Assembly: GCF_014645895.1 (NCBI RefSeq)
Contig: NZ_BMMP01000002.1
Coordinates: 515,713 to 579,712, forward strand
DNA length: 64,000 nt
Direction: 5' to 3'
Origin: Streptomyces daqingensis
Lineage (GTDB): Bacteria; Actinomycetota; Actinomycetes; Streptomycetales; Streptomycetaceae
Within the stretch, counting starts at the first letter, position 1. Each line of letters starts with the position of its first letter. Positions 43,268 through 52,515 of this stretch are shown here, one piece after another. Under the pieces are notes generated by a model. That model was not told the DNA's origin. It saw nothing but the letters and a program-made list of their open reading frames with translations, and made no database searches. The translations under genes were made by a program, and so were the position numbers.

Positions 43268-45694
43268 TCAGGCGTCCGCGCCCGTACCCGTGCCGGTCAG
43301 GTGTTCCGGACGTACCGGGACCCGCCGCAGGGCGAGCCCCGTCGCGTTCCGGATGGCGGCGACGACTGCCGGTGTGGAGGAGAGCGTCGGCGCCTCACCG
43401 ACTCCGCGCAGCCCGTACGGGGCGTGCTCGTCGGCGAGTTCCAGGACATCCACCGGGATCGCCGGGGTGTCGAGGATGGTGGGGATCAGATAGTCGGTGA
43501 AGGAGGGGTTGCGCACCTTGCCGTCGGGGTCGACGAGGATCTCCTCCATGACGGCGAGGCCCAGCCCCTGCGTGGTGCCGCCCTGGATCTGCCCGACGGT
43601 CGCCAGAGGGTTGAGGGCCTTGCCGACGTCCTGCGCGCAGGCCAGTTCGACGACCTTGACGAGGCCGAGCTCCACGTCGACCTCGACGACCGCCCGGTGC
43701 GCGGCGAACGAGTACTGGACGTGCCCGAAACCCTGCCCGGTCTCGAGGTCGAACGGCTCGGTCGGACGGTGCCTGAAGACGACCTCGTCCTCGACGGCCT
43801 CGTCCTCCAGCACGTCGGCCAGGGCCGCGACGGCCTCACCGCCCGCGGTGACGATCTTGCCGTCCTCGAACCGGAGTTCCGCGCCCTCCGTCCATGCCGG
43901 ATGGCCGCCCGCGAACTTCTCCCGGCCCAGCCGGAGGACCTTCTCGCGCACGGACTCGCACGCCTTCTTCACGGCGCCGCCGGTCATGTACGTCTGCCGC
44001 GACGCGGACGTCGAACCGGCGGAGCCCACCTGGGTGTCGGCGGGATGGATGGTCACGCGGGAGACGCCCAGCTCGGTGCGGGCGATCTGCGCGTGCACGG
44101 TGACGCCGCCCTGCCCGACCTCGGCCATGGCCGTGTGCACCAGCGCGACGGCCTCGCCGCCGACGACCTCGACGCGCACCCTTGCCGTCGAGTAGTCGTC
44201 GAAGCCCTCGGAGAAGCCGACGTTCTTGATGCCGACCGCGTACCCGACACCGCGCACGACGCCCTCGCCGTGCGTGGTGTTCGACAGTCCGCCCGGCAGC
44301 GCCCGCACGTCGACGCCCGTGCCGGCGCCCTCGGAGGGGGAGCTCTCCCACTGCCGCTGCGGAGGCATCGGACGCTCCTTGACCCTGCGCAGGATCTCCG
44401 CGACCGGGGCGGGCGCGTCGACCTCCTGGCCGGTGGGCAGCACCGAGCCCTGCGACATGGCGTTCCTCTGCCGCAGCTCCACGGGGTCCATGTCGAGGGC
44501 TTCGGCGAGGGCGTCCATCTGCGCCTCGTAGGCGAAGCAGGCCTGCACGGCGCCGAACCCTCGCATCGCGCCGCACGGCGGGTTGTTGGTGTAGAGGGCC
44601 AGCGCCTCGACCTCGACGTTGTCGACCTCGTAGGGGCCGATTCCGAGCGAGGCGGCGTTGCCGACCACGGCGGGCGAGGACGAGGCGTACGCGCCGCCGT
44701 CGAGCACGATGCGGCACTTCGCGTACAGCAGCTTGCCGTCGCGGGTGGCTCCGTGCTCGTAGGTGAGCTTCGCCGGGTGGCGGTGCACATGCCCGAAGAA
44801 GGACTCGTAGCGGTTGTAGACGATCTTCACGGGCCTGCCGGTGGCCATCGCCAGCAGGCACGCGTGCGCCTGCATCGACAGGTCCTCGCGCGCGCCGAAC
44901 GCGCCGCCGACGCCGGAGAGCGTCAGGCGGACCTTCTCGGCGGGAAGGCCCAGCACCGGTGCCAGCTGGTCCCGGTCGACGTGCAGCCACTGCGTGGCGA
45001 TGTACAGGTCGACGCCGCCGTCCTCGGCGGGCACCGCGAGCCCCGACTCGGGCCCGAGGAACGCCTGGTCCTGCATGCCGACCTCGTAGTCGTTGCGCAC
45101 GACGACGTCCGCCTCGGCCTTCGCCGCGGCCACGTCGCCGCGCACGATGGGCTGCCTGTGCAGGATGTTGGGGTGCGCGACGTGCCCGGAGTGGTGGTCG
45201 TCGCGGCCGGGGTGCAGCAGGGGGGCGCCCTCGCGCGTGGCGCTCTCCTCGTCGTAGACGGGCGGGAGTTCGGCGTAGTCCACGCGGATCTTCGCCGCCG
45301 CGCGGCGGGCGGTCTCCGGATGGTCGGCCGCGACGATGGCGACGGCCTCGCCGTGGTAGCGGACCCGGTCCTTCGCCAGCACGGGCTGGTCCTGGATCTC
45401 CAGTCCGTAGTGCGTGGCGGCGGGCAGGTCGTCGTGCGTCATCACGCTGCGGACGCCGGGGATCCTCAGCGCCTCGGAGACGTCCACGGAGCGGATCTCG
45501 GCGTGCGCGTACGGGCTGCGCAGCGTGCAGCCCCACAGCATGTCCTCGTGCCACAGGTCGGAGGCGTAGGCGAACTCGCCGGTGACCTTCAGGGTGCCGT
45601 CCGGGCGCAGGGTGGACTCCCCGATGCCGCCCTTCGCGGCGGTTCCCTGGGAGACCTGGGTGATCGTGGTGGGGAGACGGGTCGCGTCGGCCAT
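43268..45694 (-). CDS. Xanthine dehydrogenase, molybdopterin-binding subunit
   Basis: 808 residues with the two-domain architecture of aldehyde oxidase/xanthine dehydrogenase large subunits. Seen are DVSEALRIPGVRSVMTHDDLP, YHGEAVAIVAADHPETARRA, the Moco-site GGAFGAREDLSMQAHACLLAMATGRPVKI (about 265-293), AMRGFGAVQACFAYEAQMD, and the C-terminal catalytic region GEAPTLSSTPAVVAAIRNATG with the base Glu. It hydroxylates hypoxanthine and xanthine to urate (EC 1.17.1.4). ATG 45694 lies one base after the Fe-S subunit stop. It is the third gene of the operon (FAD, Fe-S, Mo order). Confidence 0.95.
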   Translation of the reverse strand: MADATRLPTTITQVSQGTAAKGGIGESTLRPDGTLKVTGEFAYASDLWHEDMLWGCTLRSPYAHAEIRSVDVSEALRIPGVRSVMTHDDLPAATHYGLEIQDQPVLAKDRVRYHGEAVAIVAADHPETARRAAAKIRVDYAELPPVYDEESATREGAPLLHPGRDDHHSGHVAHPNILHRQPIVRGDVAAAKAEADVVVRNDYEVGMQDQAFLGPESGLAVPAEDGGVDLYIATQWLHVDRDQLAPVLGLPAEKVRLTLSGVGGAFGAREDLSMQAHACLLAMATGRPVKIVYNRYESFFGHVHRHPAKLTYEHGATRDGKLLYAKCRIVLDGGAYASSSPAVVGNAASLGIGPYEVDNVEVEALALYTNNPPCGAMRGFGAVQACFAYEAQMDALAEALDMDPVELRQRNAMSQGSVLPTGQEVDAPAPVAEILRRVKERPMPPQRQWESSPSEGAGTGVDVRALPGGLSNTTHGEGVVRGVGYAVGIKNVGFSEGFDDYSTARVRVEVVGGEAVALVHTAMAEVGQGGVTVHAQIARTELGVSRVTIHPADTQVGSAGSTSASRQTYMTGGAVKKACESVREKVLRLGREKFAGGHPAWTEGAELRFEDGKIVTAGGEAVAALADVLEDEAVEDEVVFRHRPTEPFDLETGQGFGHVQYSFAAHRAVVEVDVELGLVKVVELACAQDVGKALNPLATVGQIQGGTTQGLGLAVMEEILVDPDGKVRNPSFTDYLIPTILDTPAIPVDVLELADEHAPYGLRGVGEAPTLSSTPAVVAAIRNATGLALRRVPVRPEHLTGTGTGADA

Positions 45695-45695
45695 G

Positions 45696-46268
45696 TCAGA
45701 TCGCTCCTCCCTGTGAGGTGCCCGCGTCCGGCCCCGCGTCCGGTGCGCCCGCACCGGCCGGCTGGCCGGTCCGGGCCGCGGCCAGGCGCACGGCGTCGAG
45801 GATCGTCTCGTAGCCGGTGCACCGGCACAGGTTGCCCGAGAGGGCTTCGCGGATGTCGGCGTCGGACGGGCTCGCGTTGTGTTCGATGAGTTCGTCGGCG
45901 GCGACGAGCAGGCCGGGCGTGCAGAAGCCGCACTGCACCGCGCCCGCGTCGACGAACGCCTTCTGCACCGGGGAGAGTCCGGCGTCGGCTGCGCCCTCGG
46001 CGGGGGTCTCGCCGCGCTGCCTGGCGAGGTCCGCGAGGCCCTCGACGGTGACGACCTCGCGCCCCTCGACCTGGCCGGCGGCCACGAGGCACGCGCAGAC
46101 GGACTCGCCGTCGAGGCGGACCGTGCACGAACCGCATTCGCCCTGCTCGCAGGCGTTCTTCGAGCCGGGCAGGCCCATGCGCTCGCGCAGGACGTACAGC
46201 AGCGACTCGCCTTCCCACACGTCGTCGGCCTCGTGCCGCCGCCCGTTGACCGTGAACGTCACGCGCAT
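45696..46268 (-). CDS. Xanthine dehydrogenase, 2Fe-2S subunit
   Basis: 190 residues. Two [2Fe-2S] clusters: a plant-type ferredoxin motif with CEQGECGSCTVRLDGESVCACL (about 40-61) and the alpha-helical motif CGFCTPG ... NLCRCTGY (about 112-152). A Gly/Ala-rich tail of about 28 residues ends the protein. It passes electrons from the Mo site to FAD. The start lies within the final ten bases of the FAD-subunit gene. Confidence 0.95.
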   Translation of the reverse strand: MRVTFTVNGRRHEADDVWEGESLLYVLRERMGLPGSKNACEQGECGSCTVRLDGESVCACLVAAGQVEGREVVTVEGLADLARQRGETPAEGAADAGLSPVQKAFVDAGAVQCGFCTPGLLVAADELIEHNASPSDADIREALSGNLCRCTGYETILDAVRLAAARTGQPAGAGAPDAGPDAGTSQGGAI

Positions 46269-47170
46269 CGGGTGCCTCCCTCGTCGTTGCGGGCGCCGCC
46301 GCGGCCCCCGTTGCGGTAGCTCTCCCAGACCCAGGTCAGCGTGCGGCGGGCCATGACGCCCACGGCGTGCCTGCGGTAGGCGGCGCTGCCGCGCACGTCG
46401 TCGATGGGCTTGCAGGCCGCCGAGCACAGCTCGGCGAACCTCCGCGCCACGGACGGCGGCACGATGCGGTCGCTGTCCCACAGCCCTTCCTCGTCGAGCG
46501 CGGCGCTGAGGAAGTCCTCCGCCTCCGTCGCCCGGAACGGGGTGGGCGCCGCGGACGCGACGGCCGCCCGCACCCTGCGGCTCTCCGGGTGGAGCGCCAC
46601 GGAGAACCCGCACACCGCGATGACCATCGCGTTCCGCGTGCCGATCTTCGAGAACTGCTGCGGCCCCGTCGCCTTCTTGATGTGCACGTACTTGATGAGT
46701 TCGTCCTCGGCCAGGGCGTTGCGCTTCACGCCGGTGAAGAACTCCTCGACGGGGATACGGCGCGAACCGCGCACCGACTCCGCCTCCACCTCCGCACCGG
46801 CCGTCAGCAGCGGCGGGTGCGAGTCGCCGGCGGGCGACGCGGCGCCCAGGTTCCCCCCGACGCTCCCCCGGTTGCGGATCTGCGGCGAACCGACGGTGTG
46901 CGCGGCCAGCGCCAGACCCGGCAGCTCGGCACGCAGATTCTCCATGATCCGCGAGTAGGGGACGCTCGCACCGAGCCGCACGCTGTCCTCTCCCGTCTCC
47001 CATTCGTGCAGCTCGGGGACGCGGTTGAGGTCCATCAGCCAGCCGGGGCGGCGCTGGTCGAAGTTGATCTCGACCATGACGTCGGTGCCGCCGGCGATGG
47101 GGACTGCGGAGGGGTGCTCTGCCTTCGCGGCGAGCGCCTCCTGCCAACTCGCGGGGCGCAGAAACTCCAT
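46259..47170 (-). CDS. Xanthine dehydrogenase, FAD-binding subunit
   Basis: 303 residues. FAD-binding motifs PIAGGTDVMVEINFDQRRPGWLMDLNRV (about 24-50) and AAHTVGSPQIRNRGSVGGNLGAASPAGDSHPPLL (about 90-123) are characteristic, as is the C-terminal CO_deh_flav_C domain (GTRNAMVIAVCGFSVALHPESRRV and TPFRATEAEDFL). It is the first gene of the operon and overlaps the next by ten bases. ATG 47170 is preceded by AGAAGAG; the open frame continues upstream into the pucR promoter region and beyond but is not coding. It is divergent from pucR. Confidence 0.94.
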   Translation of the reverse strand: MEFLRPASWQEALAAKAEHPSAVPIAGGTDVMVEINFDQRRPGWLMDLNRVPELHEWETGEDSVRLGASVPYSRIMENLRAELPGLALAAHTVGSPQIRNRGSVGGNLGAASPAGDSHPPLLTAGAEVEAESVRGSRRIPVEEFFTGVKRNALAEDELIKYVHIKKATGPQQFSKIGTRNAMVIAVCGFSVALHPESRRVRAAVASAAPTPFRATEAEDFLSAALDEEGLWDSDRIVPPSVARRFAELCSAACKPIDDVRGSAAYRRHAVGVMARRTLTWVWESYRNGGRGGARNDEGGTRCA

Positions 47171-47401
47171 AAGCTCTTCTCTATTCGCTTCTTTTCGCTT
47201 CCGGGCGCGCTCGATGCCGTCAGGTGGGTGACGAGGCGGGCGATGCCGGTCCAGTACACAGATCCATGTCCCGTCGGCGGCAGTCACCGAAACCATGAAG
47301 CACCGGCTCCCTCGCGAGCTCCCTCTTGTAGATTCGAACGAACGCCGGTGAGCGGCACACTCGCGGCATCCGACGGCTAGAGACGAACGGCGGCGAAGAC
47401 C

Positions 47402-49243
47402 ATGCGGCTGCGCGCACTCCTGGGGACGGGCTCGCTCGGGCTGCGCCTCCTCACCGGGGAGGACGAGCTGGACCGTTCGGTGCGGGGCGTCATGACGACC
47501 GACCTGCGCGATCCCGGCCGCTACCTGTCCGGGGACGAACTGGTCCTGACCGGCCTCGCGTGGTTCCGCTCCCCCGAGGACTCCGAACCGTTCGTGCGCG
47601 TCCTCGCCGAGGCCGGAGTGGCCGGTCTCGCGGCGGGCGAAGCCGAGCTGGGCCTCGTACCCGAGGACCTCGTGAAGGCCTGCGCACGCCACCGGATGCC
47701 GCTGTTCGCCGTGACGGAGGACGTCGCCTTCGCCACGGTCACCGAGCACGTGCTGCGGCACGTCTCCACCGAGCGGGCGGGCGACCTGGCCGCCGTGGTG
47801 GAACGGCACCGCCGGATGATGTCGCCCGGCCCCGCGGGAGGCGGGCCCGACGCCGTACTCGACCTGCTGGGGTCCGACCTCGATCTGCGCGCCTGGGTGC
47901 TGTCCGTGACGGGCCGCGCCGTCGCGGGCGGCGGCTCGGCCGCGGCAGACGGCCCCGGGGGCCGCCCGGCTCTGCAGCCGGACGTACGCGCACGGCTGGC
48001 CGGCGAGCATCTCGCGGCCGCGCGCGGCGGACGGCCCGGGCCGTACCGGGCGGAGGCCGGCGGGGGCGTCTGGTCCCTCTTCCCCGTGCGGAGCACGGCG
48101 GGGAGCCCCTCCGCGGGCCGCCCCCACTCGGCGGACCTCGCGGAGCCGTCACTGGGCGAGTGGTTCCTCGCCGTCGAGGACGACGCGGGCGAGTGGCCCA
48201 CGGAGCGGCTCGACCTCCTCCAGGGCGTCACGCAGCTGATAGCGGTCGAACGCGAACGGCGCGACGCCGGGCGCACGGTCCGCCGCCGGCTCGCCATGGA
48301 GGTGCTGGAGCTCCTGCACGCCGGGGCCCGTCCCGCCGAGATCGCCGCGCGGCTGCGCGTCGCAGCCCCCGTACTGCTGCCCGGGCTGGGCAGCGCCCCC
48401 CACTGGCAGGTCGTCGTGGCCCGGCTGGAGGAGTCCGCGGAGCGTCCCGCCGACGAGTACGAGGCGGCCGGGGCGGCGGCCGACGCGGCGGGGAAGACGA
48501 CCGAGGCGGCCGAGGCCGTGCGGGGAGCGCGGTGCCGGGCGCTGCTGGAGGAGATCCTGCTCGACCCCCGCACCACGGGCGCCCCCCACGAAGGGGAGGC
48601 CGCCGACACGGTCGCCGTCACGCACCGCGGCGGGGAAGCGGTGGCCCTCGTCCCGCTCCCGTCGCTCTCCGGAACCCGCGACGGCCCCCCGGGCACCGGC
48701 GCCCCGGGCGGGCAGGGGCAGGCCTCCGGCGGGGCACGGCCCGACCAGGGCCTCAGCGCGGAGACCCTGCTGGCCGCGGTGCGCGAACCGCTGGAATGCG
48801 GCCTCGCCCAGGGCGGGCGGCTGACATTGGGCGTCAGCGCCGTGGTGCACTCCGCCGAAGGGCTGCACGGAGCCGTCGAAGAGGCCCGGCACGCACGCCG
48901 GGTGGCGGCCGCCCGCGAGGGCCGCGTCTGCGCGGCGGGTCACGAGGAGCTCGCCTCCCACGTCCTGCTGCTGCCCTTCGTCCCGGACGACGTCCGGCGG
49001 GCCTTCACCGCCCGGCTGCTGGCTCCGCTGCACGACTACGACCGCCGCCACCGGGCCGAACTCCTGCCCACCCTCTCCGCGTTCCTCGCCGCCGACGGCT
49101 CCTGGACGCGCTGCGCGACCCGCCTCCACCTGCACGTCAACACCCTCCGCTACCGCATCGGCCGCATAGAGCAGCTCACGGGACGGGACCTGTCACGGCT
49201 GGAGGACAAGCTCGACTTCTACCTGGCCCTGCGCCTGAGCTGA
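47402..49243 (+). CDS. PucR-family transcriptional regulator
   Basis: 613 residues. The N-terminal PucR domain (about 1-125; LLTGEDELDRSVRGVMTTDLRDPGRYLSGDELVLTGLAWF) is followed by a long Ala/Gly-rich middle (GAF-like or CdaR-like) and the C-terminal HTH_30 (about 555-613; TLSAFLAADGSWTRCATRLHLHVNTLRYRIGRIEQLTGRDL). PucR activates purine degradation genes in Bacillus; here the gene is divergent from xdh across 231 bases, an arrangement that points to control of xdh. The ATG at 47402 gives a full PucR domain. No obvious dyad was found in the shared promoter. Confidence 0.93.
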   Translation: MRLRALLGTGSLGLRLLTGEDELDRSVRGVMTTDLRDPGRYLSGDELVLTGLAWFRSPEDSEPFVRVLAEAGVAGLAAGEAELGLVPEDLVKACARHRMPLFAVTEDVAFATVTEHVLRHVSTERAGDLAAVVERHRRMMSPGPAGGGPDAVLDLLGSDLDLRAWVLSVTGRAVAGGGSAAADGPGGRPALQPDVRARLAGEHLAAARGGRPGPYRAEAGGGVWSLFPVRSTAGSPSAGRPHSADLAEPSLGEWFLAVEDDAGEWPTERLDLLQGVTQLIAVERERRDAGRTVRRRLAMEVLELLHAGARPAEIAARLRVAAPVLLPGLGSAPHWQVVVARLEESAERPADEYEAAGAAADAAGKTTEAAEAVRGARCRALLEEILLDPRTTGAPHEGEAADTVAVTHRGGEAVALVPLPSLSGTRDGPPGTGAPGGQGQASGGARPDQGLSAETLLAAVREPLECGLAQGGRLTLGVSAVVHSAEGLHGAVEEARHARRVAAAREGRVCAAGHEELASHVLLLPFVPDDVRRAFTARLLAPLHDYDRRHRAELLPTLSAFLAADGSWTRCATRLHLHVNTLRYRIGRIEQLTGRDLSRLEDKLDFYLALRLS

Positions 49244-49259
49244 GCGCCGCGCCGGCCGG

Positions 49260-49976
49260 TCACCGGGCGGACGCGCAGCGCCGGGGAAGCGTCACCTTTC
49301 CGGGCTTGTGCTGGAAGGTGTCCATCCGCAGCCACTCGTCCAGCTCGGGGTCGTAGAGGTTCTGCACGCCGAACTGCAGGATCTGCCAGAACGTGCCCCT
49401 GTTCTTCTCGTCGACGTAGATGTCGCCGAGCGCGAGCGGGAACCGCAGGAACTTGCCCGGGGGCCGCTGCGGCACGACCACACCGACCCGCCAGTGGTTC
49501 ACGCGCCGTGGCACGTTCAGGTCGAGGGTCTCCCGTCCGACGAAGCGGGAGCCCGCGAGCGTCTCGTTCAGCGTCTCCAGGTCGAAGCCGGGGACGCGCG
49601 AGCACGAATGGTCAGTCAGGTTCGGCCACTTGTAGGTCAGCGTGTACAGCGAACCCCGGTAGATGAGGTTCGTGAACCAGATCGGGTACTGCGGGCCGCC
49701 CGCGACCATCTGGCTGTCGCCGTTCCGTCCCTCCCAGGTGAACGGCACCGTGATGCCCAGGTCCCGGACGATCCACTTGCCCTTCCCCCGGAAGTCGCGC
49801 GGAAGGCGAGGGGGCAGGGGCTCGGCCGGGCGGGGTTTCCCCGCGGCCGCCTTCCGGGCCGGCGCGGCGTCGTCCCGGGGGTCCGCGCCGGCGGGCGACA
49901 TGGCCGCCGAGGCGGCTGCGATCACTCCGGCCAGAACGACCGATACGACTGTCCGTCGAGCACGTGTCCAGCGCAT
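49260..49976 (-). CDS. Secreted hypothetical protein
   Basis: 238 residues, family not recognised. A signal peptide (MRWTRARR, hydrophobic VVSVVLAGVIAAASAAM, cleavage near PAGADP at about 32) indicates export. The mature part starts Pro/Lys-rich and then has an aromatic-rich, beta-type domain (FRGKGKWIVRDLGITVPFTWEGRNG ... NLIYRGSLYTLTYKWPNL) with two cysteines (DHSCSR and RRCASAR) that may form a disulfide. It is convergent with pucR, with 16 bases between stops. No function can be assigned. Confidence 0.65.
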   Translation of the reverse strand: MRWTRARRTVVSVVLAGVIAAASAAMSPAGADPRDDAAPARKAAAGKPRPAEPLPPRLPRDFRGKGKWIVRDLGITVPFTWEGRNGDSQMVAGGPQYPIWFTNLIYRGSLYTLTYKWPNLTDHSCSRVPGFDLETLNETLAGSRFVGRETLDLNVPRRVNHWRVGVVVPQRPPGKFLRFPLALGDIYVDEKNRGTFWQILQFGVQNLYDPELDEWLRMDTFQHKPGKVTLPRRCASAR

Positions 49977-50257
49977 GGATACCTCGGCTTCGCGTCGCGC
50001 GCCGTCGAGGCGCGGGGCTTGATCGCTGCGGTGAGTCCACACCGTCCCCGGCGCCGGAGAACCTGAAACCGGACGTCAGGCCGATCGGCCGCACGCCGCG
50101 GACGCGGGACGCGACAGCGGCGTGAGCGGGCCTGCGGGCATCCGCGCAGGCCCTCGACGGCCGCCCGCGGCAAGGCAGTTGGAGCCCTGCGGAGACCGGC
50201 CCGCGAGCCCTCGGCCACCGCACCGGGGCTCGGCGGGGCTCACGGCAGGGCCGGCCC

Positions 50258-50431
50258 TCACGACAGCTGGACGACGGAGGCCGCGATCATCATGATCGTC
50301 AACGCGACCAGCGCGAACATCACGAGCTCGGCCCGTCGGCCGCCGTTCAGCGACGGGGGGCGGAGCTTGCGGTTCACGGCCTTGCCGGCTCGTCCGGGGC
50401 CTCCCGCCTTCTTCCTCCGATGAGTGCTCAT
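50258..50431 (-). CDS. Small single-helix membrane protein, 57 aa
   Basis: Too short for ordinary gene tracks. From ATG 50431, preceded by GGAGG at nine bases, it reads a basic N-terminal half (THRRKKAGGPGRAGKAVNRK), then one membrane helix (about 36-54; LVMFALVALTIMMIAASVV) and ends QLS. The strong ribosome binding site, the positive-inside layout and the high third-position GC support it as a gene. The function is unknown. It is the last gene before the accessory segment. Confidence 0.65.
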   Translation of the reverse strand: MSTHRRKKAGGPGRAGKAVNRKLRPPSLNGGRRAELVMFALVALTIMMIAASVVQLS

Positions 50432-50548
50432 GTCTGTGCCCCTCCACCCTCACCAGAGTGCCTGAAGCAGCCGCTGCGTACAGGGCCTCGACGACATCGG
50501 CGTACGGCACGTGTGCGGGACGGCCCCGCTCGGGCGATCATCTGAGGC

Positions 50549-50940
50549 ATGGACATCACTCTCGGCTCGCCCAGCAACCGGAAGCCGACGAGTTGCTCAG
50601 CCGCAGTCCCCTGGCCGCGCTGACGGGCATGCTCCTGGACCAGCAGGTGCCCATGGAGTGGGCGTTCACCGGCCCGTACACCATCGCGCAGCGCATGGGC
50701 GCAGACGATCTGGACGCCCACGCGATCGCCGCCCGCGACCCCGAACAGTTCGCCGCGCTGCTTTCGCAGAAGCCCGCCGTGCACCGCTATCCCGGCTCCA
50801 TGGCCAAGCGCGTCCAGCAGCTCTGCCAGTACCTCGTCGACCACTACGACGGCGACGCGAGCGCGGTCTGGCGCGACGTCCCCACCGGCGCCGAAGTGCT
50901 CAAGCGCCTCAACGCCCTGCCCGGCTACGGCAAGCAGAAG
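50549..50940 (+). pseudogene. Truncated HhH-GPD DNA-repair gene copy
   Basis: The same gene as the intact copy at 62251, but broken twice. One base is missing within the first 20 (near 50563), so the ATG at 50549 is out of frame with the rest, and the 3' end stops matching after the codons for GYGKQK (50940), losing about 65 residues. Bases 50578-50864 are identical to 62281-62567, while both flanks of that block are diverged. Confidence 0.85.
50578..50864 (+). repeat. Direct repeat, 287 bp, left copy
   Basis: Identical base for base to 62281-62567 (offset 11,703 bases), inside two copies of an HhH-GPD gene whose remaining sequence differs clearly. It marks the left edge of the accessory segment. 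Confidence 0.9.
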
Positions 50941-51880
50941 GGCCCGGCCCGGCCTCCTTGGCCTGCTCTGGGGGCAACCGATCGACCATCGTTTCCGGCT
51001 TCGCGTCCAGGTTTGGGGCCCATGGCGGCAGCCGAGTTGAGACGGTCCTTCGATTCGGAGGCTTGAACACGGTCGATGAAGGTAGTTGCGACTTCTAGCC
51101 TGTGATCAATGCAGGCCCGGGGAACCCCACTCGCCACACTGCCTACGGCCGGATCTGACGGGCGGCGGAGCCGTATGGTGCACACGCAGACCGGGTCCGT
51201 CAGGCAGGGCACCTGCTCGGCCAAACGTTTTTGAACCGCAGGCCCTCTCCTCTCGCTACGGTCTCCGAGTGACCCATCTCGACACCTTGAACGCCATCTG
51301 CATGGCCTGCGCCCTATGCCGATGGAGCACCGCGCAGTAGGGGTGGATCGAGTAGCGACGCGTTCCCGCGGCGATAAAGGGCGGCGGGAGGTCATGTCGA
51401 GGGAAGCTGTTGTTCTCCTGTCTTCAGGCAGTCAAGGGAGCTGGCTCCACCGCGTCATGCCCACCACGTTGAAGCCACCCAACCCAATGCAGTAAGAGCC
51501 TGTTGCTCCATCGATCTTGATTGGAATCGAACGCTCGTCCCGGCCGGGTGGGGGCGTGGATGGCTTCAGTCATGCAAGGTGGGCTGGTGGATGAGTTCTT
51601 GGATTGCCGTCGAGTGCCCGGCTGTCGAGCAGTCCTAGGTGTCAAAGTCGACCGCACCTTGGAAGATCGGGTGGTCACCGGTCTGACCGGTGACCACAGA
51701 GAAGAGTGTCACCTGGACGCGGTCGACTAGGCCAGCGCCATCAGCGCCCGGTTCAGCGACATGCTGCCGTGCGAGCGCAACGGCACCTCGCACTCCTCCC
51801 TCCCCGAGGGCGGTTACGCTGTTGAGTGAGGCCCCAGTCCCCGGCATCGATGTTCTGTCCCGCTTGCGGGGAGGCCCGCT
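50941..51880. other. Degenerate interval without intact genes
   Basis: Starts at the point where the HhH-GPD copy is cut off. Several short frames exist on both strands, none with a recognisable domain; their patchy codon use suggests decayed mobile or foreign DNA. GC content is visibly lower in stretches than in the core region. Confidence 0.4.
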
Positions 51881-52141
51881 GTGACCGTCTTACTTTTCAT
51901 TCTCGTCATGGTCCTGTTTGGACTCGGTTTCCTCAACGCCCTGTGGTGGGGGGCCGCGGTTGTGCTCGTCTTCGCACTCGTTGGCACCCGCCGAGGCCGC
52001 AGGGGCAGTGGCAACGACTCCAACTATGGGGAGTACAAGGACCACCGGGACCGTGAGGAGCGCTGGGAACGCCGCTATCGCCGTCAGCGCCGAGGGCGCT
52101 GGAACCGCCAGGACCGCCGGGACCGCGGACACGACAGGTGA
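51881..52141 (+). CDS. Small hydrophobic protein with basic tail
   Basis: 86 residues from GTG 51881, seven bases after GGGGAGG. Two short hydrophobic helices (about 3-20 and 22-38; LLFILVMVLFGLGF and ALWWGAAVVLVFALVG) resemble the Streptomyces two-helix hydrophobic proteins. The C-terminal half is almost only Arg, Asp, Glu, Gly and Asn (residues 40-86). Codon 4 is TTA, the rare leucine codon read by the bldA tRNA in Streptomyces, so expression may be confined to late growth. The role is unknown. Confidence 0.65.
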   Translation: MTVLLFILVMVLFGLGFLNALWWGAAVVLVFALVGTRRGRRGSGNDSNYGEYKDHRDREERWERRYRRQRRGRWNRQDRRDRGHDR

Positions 52142-52194
52142 CCGCGGGCCGCCTGACCAAAATGGACACGACGAACTCGGTGAGAGCTACGCGG

Positions 52195-52325
52195 TTGCCG
52201 CCGGTGCGGAGCGACGCGGCACCTGTGCCCCCGTCTTCTTCGGGCAGGGATGCCACCGAGGTCCGGAGCGAACAGAATGTCGGCGATAGCCCGCCATAGC
52301 TCAGTGGGAACAGGCCAGTTCAGCG
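52195..52325. repeat. Diverged 130-bp repeat R1, upstream of the BrkB-like gene
   Basis: Matches 56442-56568 at roughly 70% by eye, including GGATGCCACCG-GGTCCGGAG and TTCTTCGGGC. It lies 190 bases before the BrkB-like gene. Both copies precede membrane-protein genes in the same orientation. The rest of the 52142-52515 interval shows no gene. Confidence 0.6.
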
Positions 52326-52515
52326 CCCGGATGCCCCCGGGGCAGTGCCTGTCGGCATCTCTGGTGGCAGCAGCCCGCCGGCAACGTGACAGAGACCAAT
52401 GCCTGGTGAGCTGTGCAGGAGTCGTTGCGTCAGCCGGGATCTGCGTGACTTGGCATTCGGGAACCGTACGCGGCGCCTCATGCCGCGACGACATCGATCG
52501 TGGTAGTCGACAGTC

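Noticed and set aside
47171..47401. Possible PucR operator in the xdh/pucR region
   Set aside because: Searched for dyads and for the two palindromes found elsewhere; only weak direct TTCGCTTC repeats were seen, not enough to call a site.
52287..52325. tRNA-like start (CCATAGCTCAGTGGGAAC)
   Set aside because: The D-arm-like words are present, but no anticodon or T arm follows and the acceptor cannot close. The same stretch is part of the R1/R2 repeat, where R2 does not keep the tRNA features.
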